This document shows positions 33,941 through 43,106 of a stretch of 64,000 bases of DNA, piece by piece. This DNA is from Odoribacter splanchnicus DSM 20712 (GTDB lineage: Bacteria; Bacteroidota; Bacteroidia; Bacteroidales; Marinifilaceae), in assembly GCF_000190535.1 (NCBI RefSeq), contig NC_015160.1, positions 3,286,001 through 3,350,000 on the forward strand. The letters run 5' to 3'. Position 1 is the first letter of the stretch. Each line of letters begins with the position of its first letter. A model generated the notes under the pieces. It did no database searches. It saw only the letters and a list, made by a program, of their open reading frames with translations, and was not told the DNA's origin. Position numbers and translations under genes: made by a program.

Positions 33941-33959
33941 CATACCGAAAAGTATAAAA
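33941..33959. promoter_or_regulatory. Operator-like site upstream of tolC (copy 2)
   Basis: Identical to 32705-32723 over 19 bases (CATACCGAAAAGTATAAAA). It lies 47 bp before the tolC start, so the TetR pair probably controls both its own promoter and an internal one. Confidence 0.6.
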
Positions 33960-34006
33960 CAAATTACGTTATAATAGATAGAATTTATTATTCAATAACC
34001 GATCAT

Positions 34007-35443
34007 ATGAAGAAGTTGATTTGTGGAATATTAATGTTAGGAACGATTGCCGGTGTATATGGGCAAAAAGTGATGAGCTTGGAAGAGTGCAGGCTGTTGG
34101 CTCTGGAAAATAACAAAAAGTTGAAAATGGCCGATGAGCAGATAAACGCAGCAAAAGCTAAAAAAGAAGAGGCTTTTACCAAATATTTGCCTGCTTTGGA
34201 TGCGATGGGGACTTATATGCACAATCAGAAAGAGATCAATTTATTATCCGAAGATGCCCATTTGCCTGTCGGTACGATCGGACAAGACGGTAAATGGACG
34301 CTCGGTAAAGATCAGATTATGATCGGAGCAGACGGAAAACCTGTGATGAATAACGGCCAATATGTCCCTAAAGATTATGCTCTGTTGCCCAAAGAGGCGA
34401 TGACCGTGGATGATAGAAATATGGCTCTTTTGCAGGTAGGACTGACACAACCGATTTATATGGGGGGTAAGATCAGAGCCTATAACCAACTGGCAGGGTT
34501 GTCCGAGAAATTGGCCGAGAGCGGGAGAGAACAGGAATTGCAAAATATTATCCAGGAAACCGACGAAGCTTATTGGCAAATCGTATCTCTGGTCAACCGA
34601 CAGAAATTAGCCGTTAAATTTGTCGAGACTTTACAGAAATTCGAACATGATATCGAAGTGATGTACCGAACCGGCGTATCGACTAAGGCGGATATGCTCT
34701 CGGTGAAGGTAAAACTGAACCAGGCAGAGATGGCTCTGTTGCGGGTGGAGGACGGTTTGAGTCTGGCTCGTATGAATCTGAACCAAATCTGTGGATTAGC
34801 TGTAGATTCGGTTTATACCCTGCAAGAAGAATTATTGAATGTTTTGCCTCAGGCCGAACCGAAGTGGTTGAATATCGAGCAGGTATATGATAACCGTCCG
34901 GAGATCAGTAGCCTGACGCTGGCAACGGATATTTACCGGAAGAAAGAAAAGATTGCCCGTTCGGCTTATCTGCCGACAGTGGCTTTTATGGCTAATTATT
35001 TTGCCATGACCCCTTCTTTCTTCGATGGGATAAGTACCGGATTCGACGGGATGTGGAGTGTCGGTATCGGCGTTAAAGCACCTATATTCCATTGGGGGGC
35101 TTCCCGGAAAACGGTGCGTAGTGCCAGGGCGGAGACCAGTCTGATGAATTTTAAATTACAGGAAGCCCGCGAAAAGATAGAGTTACAGGTAAGCCAGGCC
35201 CGGTTGAAGGTCAAAGAAGCTGCCCGGAAGATGGAAGTGGCTGAAAAAAATCAGGTGAAGGCCGATGAGAATTTGAAGTATGCCAACCTGGGATTTCAGG
35301 AAGGGACGATCCCGGTATCCAATGTGTTGGAAGCCCAAACGGCTTGGTTGGCTGCTCATGCCGATTTGATCGATACACAGATAGAAATGAAATTGTGTGA
35401 AGTGTATTTGCAAAAAGCGTATGGTATATTAGGCAAAGAATAG
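34007..35443 (+). CDS. TolC family outer-membrane channel 1
   Basis: Outer-membrane efflux protein of 478 residues from ATG 34007, where MKKLICGILMLGTIAGVYGQ gives a signal peptide; an earlier start at 33890 would overlap tetR 2. Two OEP repeats with long coiled-coil helices are visible (EECRLLALENNKKLKMADEQI, ETDEAYWQIVSLVNRQKLAVKF, QVSQARLKVKEAARKMEVAEKNQ). It would be the exit duct for the HlyD/ABC-2 unit that follows by 22 bp. Confidence 0.92.
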   Translation: MKKLICGILMLGTIAGVYGQKVMSLEECRLLALENNKKLKMADEQINAAKAKKEEAFTKYLPALDAMGTYMHNQKEINLLSEDAHLPVGTIGQDGKWTLGKDQIMIGADGKPVMNNGQYVPKDYALLPKEAMTVDDRNMALLQVGLTQPIYMGGKIRAYNQLAGLSEKLAESGREQELQNIIQETDEAYWQIVSLVNRQKLAVKFVETLQKFEHDIEVMYRTGVSTKADMLSVKVKLNQAEMALLRVEDGLSLARMNLNQICGLAVDSVYTLQEELLNVLPQAEPKWLNIEQVYDNRPEISSLTLATDIYRKKEKIARSAYLPTVAFMANYFAMTPSFFDGISTGFDGMWSVGIGVKAPIFHWGASRKTVRSARAETSLMNFKLQEAREKIELQVSQARLKVKEAARKMEVAEKNQVKADENLKYANLGFQEGTIPVSNVLEAQTAWLAAHADLIDTQIEMKLCEVYLQKAYGILGKE

Positions 35444-35465
35444 AAATTATAAACGAAAAGATAGT

Positions 35466-36446
35466 ATGGAAAAGATGAATGGAAAATTGGTGACTTTTAC
35501 CGGAATCATTGTTTTGGTGCTTTTGGTGGCAATTTTCGGTTTTCTGTTTTGGGAGCCGAAACCTGAGTATATTCAGGGAGAGGCTGAGGCAACGGAAGTA
35601 CGTATTTCCGGAAAAGTGCCGGGGCGGATCGAAATATTCCGTTTTAATGAAGGAGAACAGGTGAGCCGGGGGGATACGGTGGCTATCCTGGATAGTCCTG
35701 AGGTGCTGGCCAAATATAGTCAGGCCGAAGCGGCGGAGGCTGCTGCCCAGGCTCTGAACGAAAAGGCTGAAAGAGGTACCCGCTCCGAACAGATCGTAAT
35801 GACTTACCAAACCTGGCAAAAAGCAAAAGCCGCTGCCGAGGTAGCGAAAAAAACATACGACCGGATCCTGAAACTTTATGAGAGTGAGGTTGTGCCGGCC
35901 CAGAAGAAAGATGAGGCCGAAGCTAATTACAAAGCTATGATGGCTACCGAACAGGCTGCTAAAGCCCAATACGAGATGGCACGCAATGGTGCACAAAGAG
36001 AAGATAAACAAGCTGCAGAGGCTCAACTGAACCGGGCGAAAGGGGCTGTCGCAGAAGTGGAGGCTTATGTCAAAGAGACTTATTTGATCTCTCCGATAGA
36101 CGGAGAAATTTCCGAGCGGTATCCGAAGGTCGGAGAATTGGTCGGTACAGGGGCACCGGTGATGGATATTTTGGATTTATCGGACATGTGGGTATCTTTT
36201 AATGTGCGTGAAGACCAGCTGAACGATTTCAGGGTAGGAGAAACATTTAAAGCTTTTGTGCCTGCTTTGGATAATCGCGAAGTGGAATTGAAAGTCACTT
36301 ATCTGAAGGATATGGGAAGTTACGCTGCCTGGCGGGCTACCAAAACGACAGGGCAGTATGATATAAAAACTTTCCGGGTAAAGGCAAAACCGGTGGACAA
36401 AGTAGATGGACTGCGTCCGGGAATGAGTGTTTTGAAAAAATTATGA
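35466..36446 (+). CDS. HlyD family membrane fusion protein 1
   Basis: Periplasmic adaptor of 326 residues with one N-terminal membrane helix (residues 9-28). EGEATEVRISGKVPGRIEIFRFNEGEQVSRGDTVAILD is the lipoyl half; a long coiled-coil with many Ala/Glu follows; VKETYLISPIDGEISERYPKVGELV is the second lipoyl half. It joins the ABC-2 permeases to the TolC above. Its stop overlaps the next start by 4 bp. Confidence 0.93.
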   Translation: MEKMNGKLVTFTGIIVLVLLVAIFGFLFWEPKPEYIQGEAEATEVRISGKVPGRIEIFRFNEGEQVSRGDTVAILDSPEVLAKYSQAEAAEAAAQALNEKAERGTRSEQIVMTYQTWQKAKAAAEVAKKTYDRILKLYESEVVPAQKKDEAEANYKAMMATEQAAKAQYEMARNGAQREDKQAAEAQLNRAKGAVAEVEAYVKETYLISPIDGEISERYPKVGELVGTGAPVMDILDLSDMWVSFNVREDQLNDFRVGETFKAFVPALDNREVELKVTYLKDMGSYAAWRATKTTGQYDIKTFRVKAKPVDKVDGLRPGMSVLKKL

Positions 36447-37612
36447 GTACGCTCGGTTTGTTATCGGCTTTAATGAAACGGGAATTCAGACGTCTGGCTT
36501 CCCGGCGGATTTATTGGTTTATTCTGATTTTAGCTCCGGCATTTTGTTTTATCTTTTTTGCCGATTTGTTGAAACAGGGGTTACCAATGAAATTGCCGAT
36601 AGCCGTGGTGGATGAGGATAATACATCCTTGTCACGGCAATTGGTGCGTTCTTTGGATGCGATGGCCCAAACCGAAGTGGTGATGCGGACGGCTAGCTTT
36701 AAAGAAGCCCGGGAGGCGATGCAAACAAGCCGGATCTACGGTATTTTCCATATACCGGCGAATTTCAGACAGGAGGTGTCTGTCGGTAAAAGACCTGAAA
36801 TTTCATTTTATACAAATGAGACTTATCTGCTACCGGGCTCATTGGTCTATAAAAATATGCGCTTGCAGGCCGCTTTGGCAAACGGGGCTGTACAACAGAC
36901 CGTATTGTTGGCAAAAGGCGGGGGAGGACCGCTATTGAAAGCCAGGCTGTCACCGATTACAGTGGATACGTTTCCCTTGAATAATCCCTGGATCAGCTAT
37001 GCCATCTATCTGGCAAGTATTTTAATGCCTGCTTTCGTTTTTATGTTTGCCATGTTTACCGCCACTTATAGCATCAGTCAGGAGACTAAAGAAAAAACGG
37101 CAGCCGATTGGTTGCGTCGAAGCAATGATTCTATTGTATTGGCTTTGCTGGGAAAGCTATTGCCTCAAACGCTGATCTTTGTCACTACCGGCTTACTGTA
37201 TCTTTCTATATTGTACGGTTATTTACATTTTCCTTTGAATAGTGGATTTTTTCCCATGTTTTTAGCTATGTTGCTGTTGGTACTGGCTGCTCAGGGGTTT
37301 GCTATTTTTGTTACCGGTATTGCACGGCGCAATCGGATCGCCCTCAGTTTTTGCGGGCTTTGGGGAGTTTTGTCATTCTCTGTCAGTGGTTTTACTTTCC
37401 CGGTTCCGGCTATGCCTCAGCTGATGCAGTTGATGTCTGATTTATTTCCGATGAGGCATTACTATCTGCTCTATGTCGATCAGGCTTTGAACGGTATTCC
37501 TATGGCCTACTCCTGGAAACCTTATCTGGCTTTGGTATTGTTCGTTCTGTTGCCGTTACTGACTTTGCCTAAATTGAAATTGGATTTACAGGAAAATCGT
37601 TATTTACCCTAA
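36443..37612 (+). CDS. ABC-2 type permease A
   Basis: Permease of 389 residues: one N-terminal helix, a large periplasmic domain (LPIAVVDEDNTSLSRQLVRSLD), then five to six helices in the C-terminal half, the YhgE/Pip-like or YbhS-type layout. It pairs with permease B. No ATP-binding protein is encoded in the operon, unlike the classic YbhFSR unit, so the ATPase must come from elsewhere or the system works differently. Confidence 0.88.
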   Translation: MSTLGLLSALMKREFRRLASRRIYWFILILAPAFCFIFFADLLKQGLPMKLPIAVVDEDNTSLSRQLVRSLDAMAQTEVVMRTASFKEAREAMQTSRIYGIFHIPANFRQEVSVGKRPEISFYTNETYLLPGSLVYKNMRLQAALANGAVQQTVLLAKGGGGPLLKARLSPITVDTFPLNNPWISYAIYLASILMPAFVFMFAMFTATYSISQETKEKTAADWLRRSNDSIVLALLGKLLPQTLIFVTTGLLYLSILYGYLHFPLNSGFFPMFLAMLLLVLAAQGFAIFVTGIARRNRIALSFCGLWGVLSFSVSGFTFPVPAMPQLMQLMSDLFPMRHYYLLYVDQALNGIPMAYSWKPYLALVLFVLLPLLTLPKLKLDLQENRYLP

Positions 37613-37621
37613 TGGGAGGTT

Positions 37622-38791
37622 ATGATGAAAGATATCTATTTTATATTTCGGAGAGAGTTTTACCTGGTTTTTCGGGACCATGCAGTACTTACTTTCTTTA
37701 TTTTTCTGTGTTTAGGCTATCCCCTGATTTATACTTTTATTTATAGTAATGAGGTTGTAAGACAGGTGCCCGTTGCTGTCATCGATCAGTCCAAGTCTCC
37801 TTTAAGCCGTGAATTTTTGCGGATGTGGGAAGCTTCTCCGAATGTGAAAGTCGTAGCCCACTGTAACGATCTCGGAGAAGCGCAGCTTTTCATGTGGCAG
37901 AAAGAAATATACGGTATTTTAGAGATTCCGGCGGATTTCAGTAAAGATATAAATCGGGGAGAACAGGCCCATGTCGCTTTGTTTTGCGATATGGGGGCTT
38001 TACTCAATTATAAAGCTTTACTTCAGGCGACAAGCGATGTGGCTATCACCCTGGGGAAAGAAATACAGGTAGAAAATTTACCTTATGCTTCCCGCATTCA
38101 GCAAGAAATAACCGCCTCGCCGGTAGAGATTTCGGAAGTCAAAATGTTTAATCCTCAAAGTGGTTTTGCTTCTTTTATCATCCCGGCAGTATTGATCCTG
38201 GTGATCCAACAATCTTTATTGTTGGGAGTGGGAACGATTGCCGGAACAGCCCGCGACAGGAATCCACGCCATAGCCTGGTGCCCGTCGATAAACATTACT
38301 GCAAACCCTGGTGCATTGTCATCGGTAAAGCCTGTGTTTATATGCCGGTTTATTTTGTGATGGGATTTTGGGTGTTCTTTATTGTACCCCGGATCTTTAG
38401 TTTAACTCAAATCGGCGCTAAATCGGAATTGATGTTATTCCTGTTCCCCTTTTTGTTGGCTTGTGTCTTTTTTGCTATTACAGCTTCTTTTTTAAGTAGG
38501 GAGCGGGAACAGCCTTTTTTATTGTTTGTCTTTACCTCGGTGCCGCTCATGTTTATTTCGGGTATTTCGTGGCCGAAGGAGGGGATTGCCGGTTATTGGA
38601 TCGCCCTGTCGAAAATTTTTCCTTCTACTCCCGGAATCGACGGGTTCGTAAAAATGAACAATATGGGGGCTACCCTTGGAGAGGTGTTGCCGGAGTATCT
38701 AAATCTCTGGATTTTAGCGATTATTTATTTTATTTTGGCATGTTTATTGTATTATAGAGAAATTGTTAAAAGTCGTAAAGTACGTTCGTAA
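37622..38791 (+). CDS. ABC-2 type permease B
   Basis: Permease of 389 residues with the same plan as permease A: N-terminal helix, periplasmic domain (VPVAVIDQSKSPLSREFLRMWE), then helices including FTSVPLMFISGISWPKEGIAGYW. A and B are diverged duplicates of equal length. The gene follows by 9 bp. ATG at 37625 is an equally good start. Confidence 0.88.
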   Translation: MMKDIYFIFRREFYLVFRDHAVLTFFIFLCLGYPLIYTFIYSNEVVRQVPVAVIDQSKSPLSREFLRMWEASPNVKVVAHCNDLGEAQLFMWQKEIYGILEIPADFSKDINRGEQAHVALFCDMGALLNYKALLQATSDVAITLGKEIQVENLPYASRIQQEITASPVEISEVKMFNPQSGFASFIIPAVLILVIQQSLLLGVGTIAGTARDRNPRHSLVPVDKHYCKPWCIVIGKACVYMPVYFVMGFWVFFIVPRIFSLTQIGAKSELMLFLFPFLLACVFFAITASFLSREREQPFLLFVFTSVPLMFISGISWPKEGIAGYWIALSKIFPSTPGIDGFVKMNNMGATLGEVLPEYLNLWILAIIYFILACLLYYREIVKSRKVRS

Positions 38792-38815
38792 ACGAATAAT
38801 TAATAGGTGTGTACT

Positions 38816-39880
38816 ATGATCAGACATTATTTATTCCCTGTGGTGGGAATTATCCTTGGATTTTCTGCTTGTCGTTCGTCGGAAACCAATGAAAAGCAGG
38901 TCTTGATGGTGAAGACCGAGACAGTAAAAAATTATGAGAACGAATTACAAGTGACCTATCCGGGGCGTGTTAAGGCTGCGGCCGACGTAGATCTGGCATT
39001 TCGGGTAGCCGGACCGATCATCCGGATTCCGGTGCAGGTGGGTAGTTTTGTGCGTAAAGGAGAAGTGATTGCAGAGATCGACCCGCGGGATTATGAATTG
39101 CAGTATAAAGCTACCGAAGCCGAATACAAACAGATTAAATCCGAGGCTGAACGGGTGATAGAACTGTATAACCGTAAAAGTGTACCTGAAAATGATTACG
39201 ATAAAGCGGTGTATGGTTTGCAGCAAATCACCTCTAAATATAATGCGCATAAAAATGCTTTGAAAGATACCCGGCTTGTCGCTCCTTTCGATGGGTATAT
39301 CCAGAAGAAATATTTCGATACCGACGAAACGGTGGCTGCCGGAATGCCGGTTATATCGATGATCGATACCCGTTATTTCGAGGTAGAAATCGATGTGCCT
39401 TCCAGCGATTATGTCCGTCGTCACCTTTTTAACCGGTTTACGGCAGTTGCCGATGTCTTTCCGGATCGGGTTTTTCCGTTGGAATTGATCGATGTGACGA
39501 AAAAGGCTAATCTGAATCAGCTTTATCAGATGCGTTTGCGGTTGACTCCTGATCCTGCTATTCCTTTGGCGGCAGGTATGAGTGTGAATGTAACGATCGA
39601 TTATGAAGCGGGAGGCGACAATTTGACAGTGGTTCCATTGAGTGCTATTTTTCAGGACAAGGAAAAATCGTCGGTATGGGTGTATCGGCCGGCGGATAAA
39701 AAAGTGACTCAAAGACAGGTTAAAATCCGGCAAATATTGAAAGAAGGCAGAGTGGTTTTGGACGAAGGCCTGCAAAGTGGTGAAATCGTAGTCACTGCCG
39801 GTGTACATAAACTGAAAGAGGGTATGGAAGTCGAGAGGTTGAAGCCTGTTGCCGATACGAATATCGGTGGTTTGCTGTAA
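38816..39880 (+). CDS. RND efflux periplasmic adaptor (MFP) lipoprotein 1
   Basis: Membrane fusion protein of 354 residues from ATG 38816, which gives lipoprotein signal GFSAC-RSSE. VTYPGRVKAAADVDLAFRVAGPIIRIPVQVGSFVRKGEVIAEID is the lipoyl/hairpin start; DTRLVAPFDGYIQKKYFDTDETVAAGMPVI its return. It would bridge the RND pump encoded next and TolC 2. A paralog is at 45524. Confidence 0.93.
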   Translation: MIRHYLFPVVGIILGFSACRSSETNEKQVLMVKTETVKNYENELQVTYPGRVKAAADVDLAFRVAGPIIRIPVQVGSFVRKGEVIAEIDPRDYELQYKATEAEYKQIKSEAERVIELYNRKSVPENDYDKAVYGLQQITSKYNAHKNALKDTRLVAPFDGYIQKKYFDTDETVAAGMPVISMIDTRYFEVEIDVPSSDYVRRHLFNRFTAVADVFPDRVFPLELIDVTKKANLNQLYQMRLRLTPDPAIPLAAGMSVNVTIDYEAGGDNLTVVPLSAIFQDKEKSSVWVYRPADKKVTQRQVKIRQILKEGRVVLDEGLQSGEIVVTAGVHKLKEGMEVERLKPVADTNIGGLL

Positions 39881-39928
39881 ACGGTCGATCCGGCCTGAAA
39901 CTGTTGTCTTTTATTAATTCTGATTGGA

Positions 39929-42900
39929 ATGAATCTTGCTGAATATGCATTGAATAATAGGGCACTGGTCAAATTTCTGATTGCAGTGCTTGTTGTTGGC
40001 GGAATCTTTTCGTTTGTCTCTATGAGTAAACTGGAAGATCCGGAGATCAAGGTAAAACAAGCTCTGGTCGTGACTGTCTATCCCGGAGCTTCGGCTCATA
40101 AAGTGGAATTGGAAGTAACGGATGTGCTCGAGAAAGAAATCCGGGCGATGGGAGATATTGCCAGTGTGGAGTCGAAATCGATGGCTGATCTGTCTATTAT
40201 TACGGTCGAGTTGGAGAGTACGGTTCCCCCTGCCGAATTGGAACAAAAGTGGGATATCTTACGGCGGCGGGTGACGAATGCAGCTTCACAACTGCCCGAC
40301 GGATGCGTGACTCCTGTGGTAAAAGATGATTTCGGGGATGTATACGGCATGTTCTATGCCATGACTACCGATGGCATCGCCGACGAAGAAATGGTTGAGT
40401 ATGCCAATCTGGTGAAGCGTGAGTTACAGGATATACCGGGAGTGAGACGGGTGGATATTTATGGCGACCGAAAACCTTGTATCAATATAGATATCATACA
40501 GGACAAAATGGCTAATCTGGGTGTACATCCCGCCGAGATTTTAGCTACCTTGAACAACCAGAATAAAACGGTTTATTCGGGATATTTCAAGACGGGAAAG
40601 AGTAGATTGAGGATAGGCGTAGACGATAGTTACGAATCGATCCGTGATATCGAAAACCTGTTGATTCAGGGACATGAAAACGATCAGCTGCGATTGCGGG
40701 ATGTGGCTTCGGTCACACGGGGATATCAGGATCCTTCCCGGAATGAGATGCGTTATGATACTGTTCGTGCACTAGGGATATCGATCTCTATGGAAAAAGG
40801 AGGGAATATTGTGACTTTGGGCGAAAAGGTGGATGCTCGTTTAGAGCAATTGAAATCTTCCCGTATACCTGTCGGCATCGATTTTCAAAAGGTATTTTTC
40901 CAACCCGATCGGGTGAGGGAGGCTATCGGTACTTTTATGATCAATCTGGTGGAGTCGGTGCTGGTGGTGATTCTGGTATTGATGCTGACGATGGGATTCC
41001 GGAGCGGTGTGATTATCGGTACCGGTCTGGTCATTATCGTTTTGGGGGCTTTCGTGATTCTATATTTACTCGATGGAACTTTACAGCGGGTTTCCCTGGC
41101 GGCTTTGATCGTTGCGATGGGGATGCTGGTGGATAATGCGATTGTGATTGTCGACGGAATCCTGGTGGATTTAAAACGGGGTATCCCTAAGCCTGCCGCT
41201 TTGACCAATATTGCTAAAAAGACAGCTATGCCCCTGTTGGGAGCTACTTTGATCGCCATACTGGCTTTCTTCCCGATTTTTATGTCGCCCGATACGGTGG
41301 GGGAATATGTGCGGGATTTGTTTATCGTTCTGGCGGTGTCGTTATTATTGAGCTGGATTTTGGCTCTGACACAGATTCCGATCCATGCCGATTATTCCTT
41401 AAAAGTGAAAAATGAGCATTTGAGTGAGGAACAATTATACGATAGCGGGATGTATCGGTGGTTCAGGAAATTCCTGACCTATATGCTCTATCATAAGAAA
41501 TTTGCTGTAGGAGCGGTTGTCATCTTATTGGCTTTGAGTGCCTGGTGTTTCCAATATATTCCGCAGGGATTCTTCCCGGATTTGAGTTACACCCAGTTGT
41601 ATATCGAATATAAAGTGCCTGAAGGGGGGACTTTGGAAGCCGTCCAGGGAGATATTGCAGAAATCGAGGCTTATTTACTTTCCCGCCCGGATATTACACA
41701 TGTGACTTCGAGTTTCGGCGGTACGCCTTCGCGCTACAATCTGGTCCGCTCGATTGCTTTGCCGGCGATGTCGTACGGTGAATTGATCGTCGACTATACG
41801 GATGCCGATGCCCTGAAAAGTTCGATTCCCGGGCTACAGCAATATCTCACAGAACATTATCCGGATGCTTATGTGCGGATCAAGCGTTATAATCTGATGT
41901 ATGAGGATTTCCCGGTCGAGTTGATGTTTTGCGGACCCGATCCGGCTGTATTGAAGAGCTTGTCGGCTCAGGCTGAACAGATCATGAACGATGAACCGAC
42001 GGCTACTTTGGTAACGAATAACTGGGAGCCCGAAGCGCCGGTATTGATGGTCGATTATTACCAGCCGATCGCCCGGCAAGCCGGTTTATCCCGTACGGAT
42101 GTCGGCTTATCTCTGCTCTCGGCTACCGATGGATTACCTGTAGGCTCTTACTACGAAGGAACCACAGCTATGCCTATTTATATCAAAAGCGTAGATAATG
42201 AAGGAGAAGAAACTGCTGCGCTGGAAAATATTCCGGTTTGGAGCGTCCTGCCTTCGCTTACCGGTTTGGATGGCGAGACGATAAAAGGGCTTTTGATGGG
42301 AACTGTCAAGAAAGAAGACCTTTTGTCGGAAGTGGTCGGTTCTACTCCGTTGTCACAGGCTACCCGGGGAGTGAAAATCGAGTGGGAAGATCCTGTCGTT
42401 TGGAGGTATAATGGACAACGGGCCATAAAAGCACGTTGTAACAATGCGCAGGGATATACCGCCGAGAGTGTACGGGGCAAGTTGATCCCGCTTGTCGATA
42501 CGATCACCTTGCCTGAGGGATATACGAAACAATGGCTGGGCGAACACAAAGCGAGTAGCGAAGCCATGCGGTATCTTTTTAAAAATGTGCCCTGGGCTAT
42601 TGTTATGATAATTGTTATTTTGATCATGCTGTTTAAAGATTTCCGTAAACCTACGATTATTTTCCTTTGTTTGCCGCTGGCAGCTATCGGCATTGTCTTC
42701 GGGATGCTGATCAGTGGAAAAGATTTCGGTTTTGTCGCTATTGTGGGGGCCTTGGGATTGATAGGTATGATGATTAAAAATGGAGTGGTATTGCTGGATG
42801 AGATCACTTTGCAGATTGCTTCCGGCAAAGGGAGGTTAGTGGCTTTACTGGATTCGTCGTCTTCGCGTTTCCGGCCGGTAATGATGGCTTCTTTAACGAC

Positions 42901-43099
42901 TATCCTGGGGATGATTCCTTTGCTGGGCGACGACTTGTTCGGTTCTCTGGCGGTCACTATAATGGGCGGATTGCTGGTAGGTACGGTGATCACTTTGGTG
43001 TTTATACCTGTATTGTATGCTTTATTCTTTCCCATCGAAAAAGAAGATAAGGTCGGAGCTTTGCATAAAAGCGATAATGAACAATTGGCTAATGAATGA
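39929..43099 (+). CDS. RND efflux transporter 1
   Basis: AcrB/Mdt-type inner-membrane pump of 1056 residues: two halves, each with one helix, a large porter domain and a helix bundle. The TM4 charge relay reads AMGMLVDNAIVIVDG, with Asp-Asn where AcrB has Asp-Asp, a common variant in this subfamily. The paralog at 46649 reads the same. ALGLIGMMIKNGVVLLDEI is the matching second-half segment. It is driven by proton antiport and exports drugs or lipophilic compounds; substrate unknown. Confidence 0.95.
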   Translation: MNLAEYALNNRALVKFLIAVLVVGGIFSFVSMSKLEDPEIKVKQALVVTVYPGASAHKVELEVTDVLEKEIRAMGDIASVESKSMADLSIITVELESTVPPAELEQKWDILRRRVTNAASQLPDGCVTPVVKDDFGDVYGMFYAMTTDGIADEEMVEYANLVKRELQDIPGVRRVDIYGDRKPCINIDIIQDKMANLGVHPAEILATLNNQNKTVYSGYFKTGKSRLRIGVDDSYESIRDIENLLIQGHENDQLRLRDVASVTRGYQDPSRNEMRYDTVRALGISISMEKGGNIVTLGEKVDARLEQLKSSRIPVGIDFQKVFFQPDRVREAIGTFMINLVESVLVVILVLMLTMGFRSGVIIGTGLVIIVLGAFVILYLLDGTLQRVSLAALIVAMGMLVDNAIVIVDGILVDLKRGIPKPAALTNIAKKTAMPLLGATLIAILAFFPIFMSPDTVGEYVRDLFIVLAVSLLLSWILALTQIPIHADYSLKVKNEHLSEEQLYDSGMYRWFRKFLTYMLYHKKFAVGAVVILLALSAWCFQYIPQGFFPDLSYTQLYIEYKVPEGGTLEAVQGDIAEIEAYLLSRPDITHVTSSFGGTPSRYNLVRSIALPAMSYGELIVDYTDADALKSSIPGLQQYLTEHYPDAYVRIKRYNLMYEDFPVELMFCGPDPAVLKSLSAQAEQIMNDEPTATLVTNNWEPEAPVLMVDYYQPIARQAGLSRTDVGLSLLSATDGLPVGSYYEGTTAMPIYIKSVDNEGEETAALENIPVWSVLPSLTGLDGETIKGLLMGTVKKEDLLSEVVGSTPLSQATRGVKIEWEDPVVWRYNGQRAIKARCNNAQGYTAESVRGKLIPLVDTITLPEGYTKQWLGEHKASSEAMRYLFKNVPWAIVMIIVILIMLFKDFRKPTIIFLCLPLAAIGIVFGMLISGKDFGFVAIVGALGLIGMMIKNGVVLLDEITLQIASGKGRLVALLDSSSSRFRPVMMASLTTILGMIPLLGDDLFGSLAVTIMGGLLVGTVITLVFIPVLYALFFPIEKEDKVGALHKSDNEQLANE

Positions 43100-43106
43100 T
43101 CGACGA

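Noticed and set aside
38785..38796. Near-palindrome TTCGTAAACGAA before the first RND adaptor
   Set aside because: Short, unrepeated and without promoter context; may be chance.
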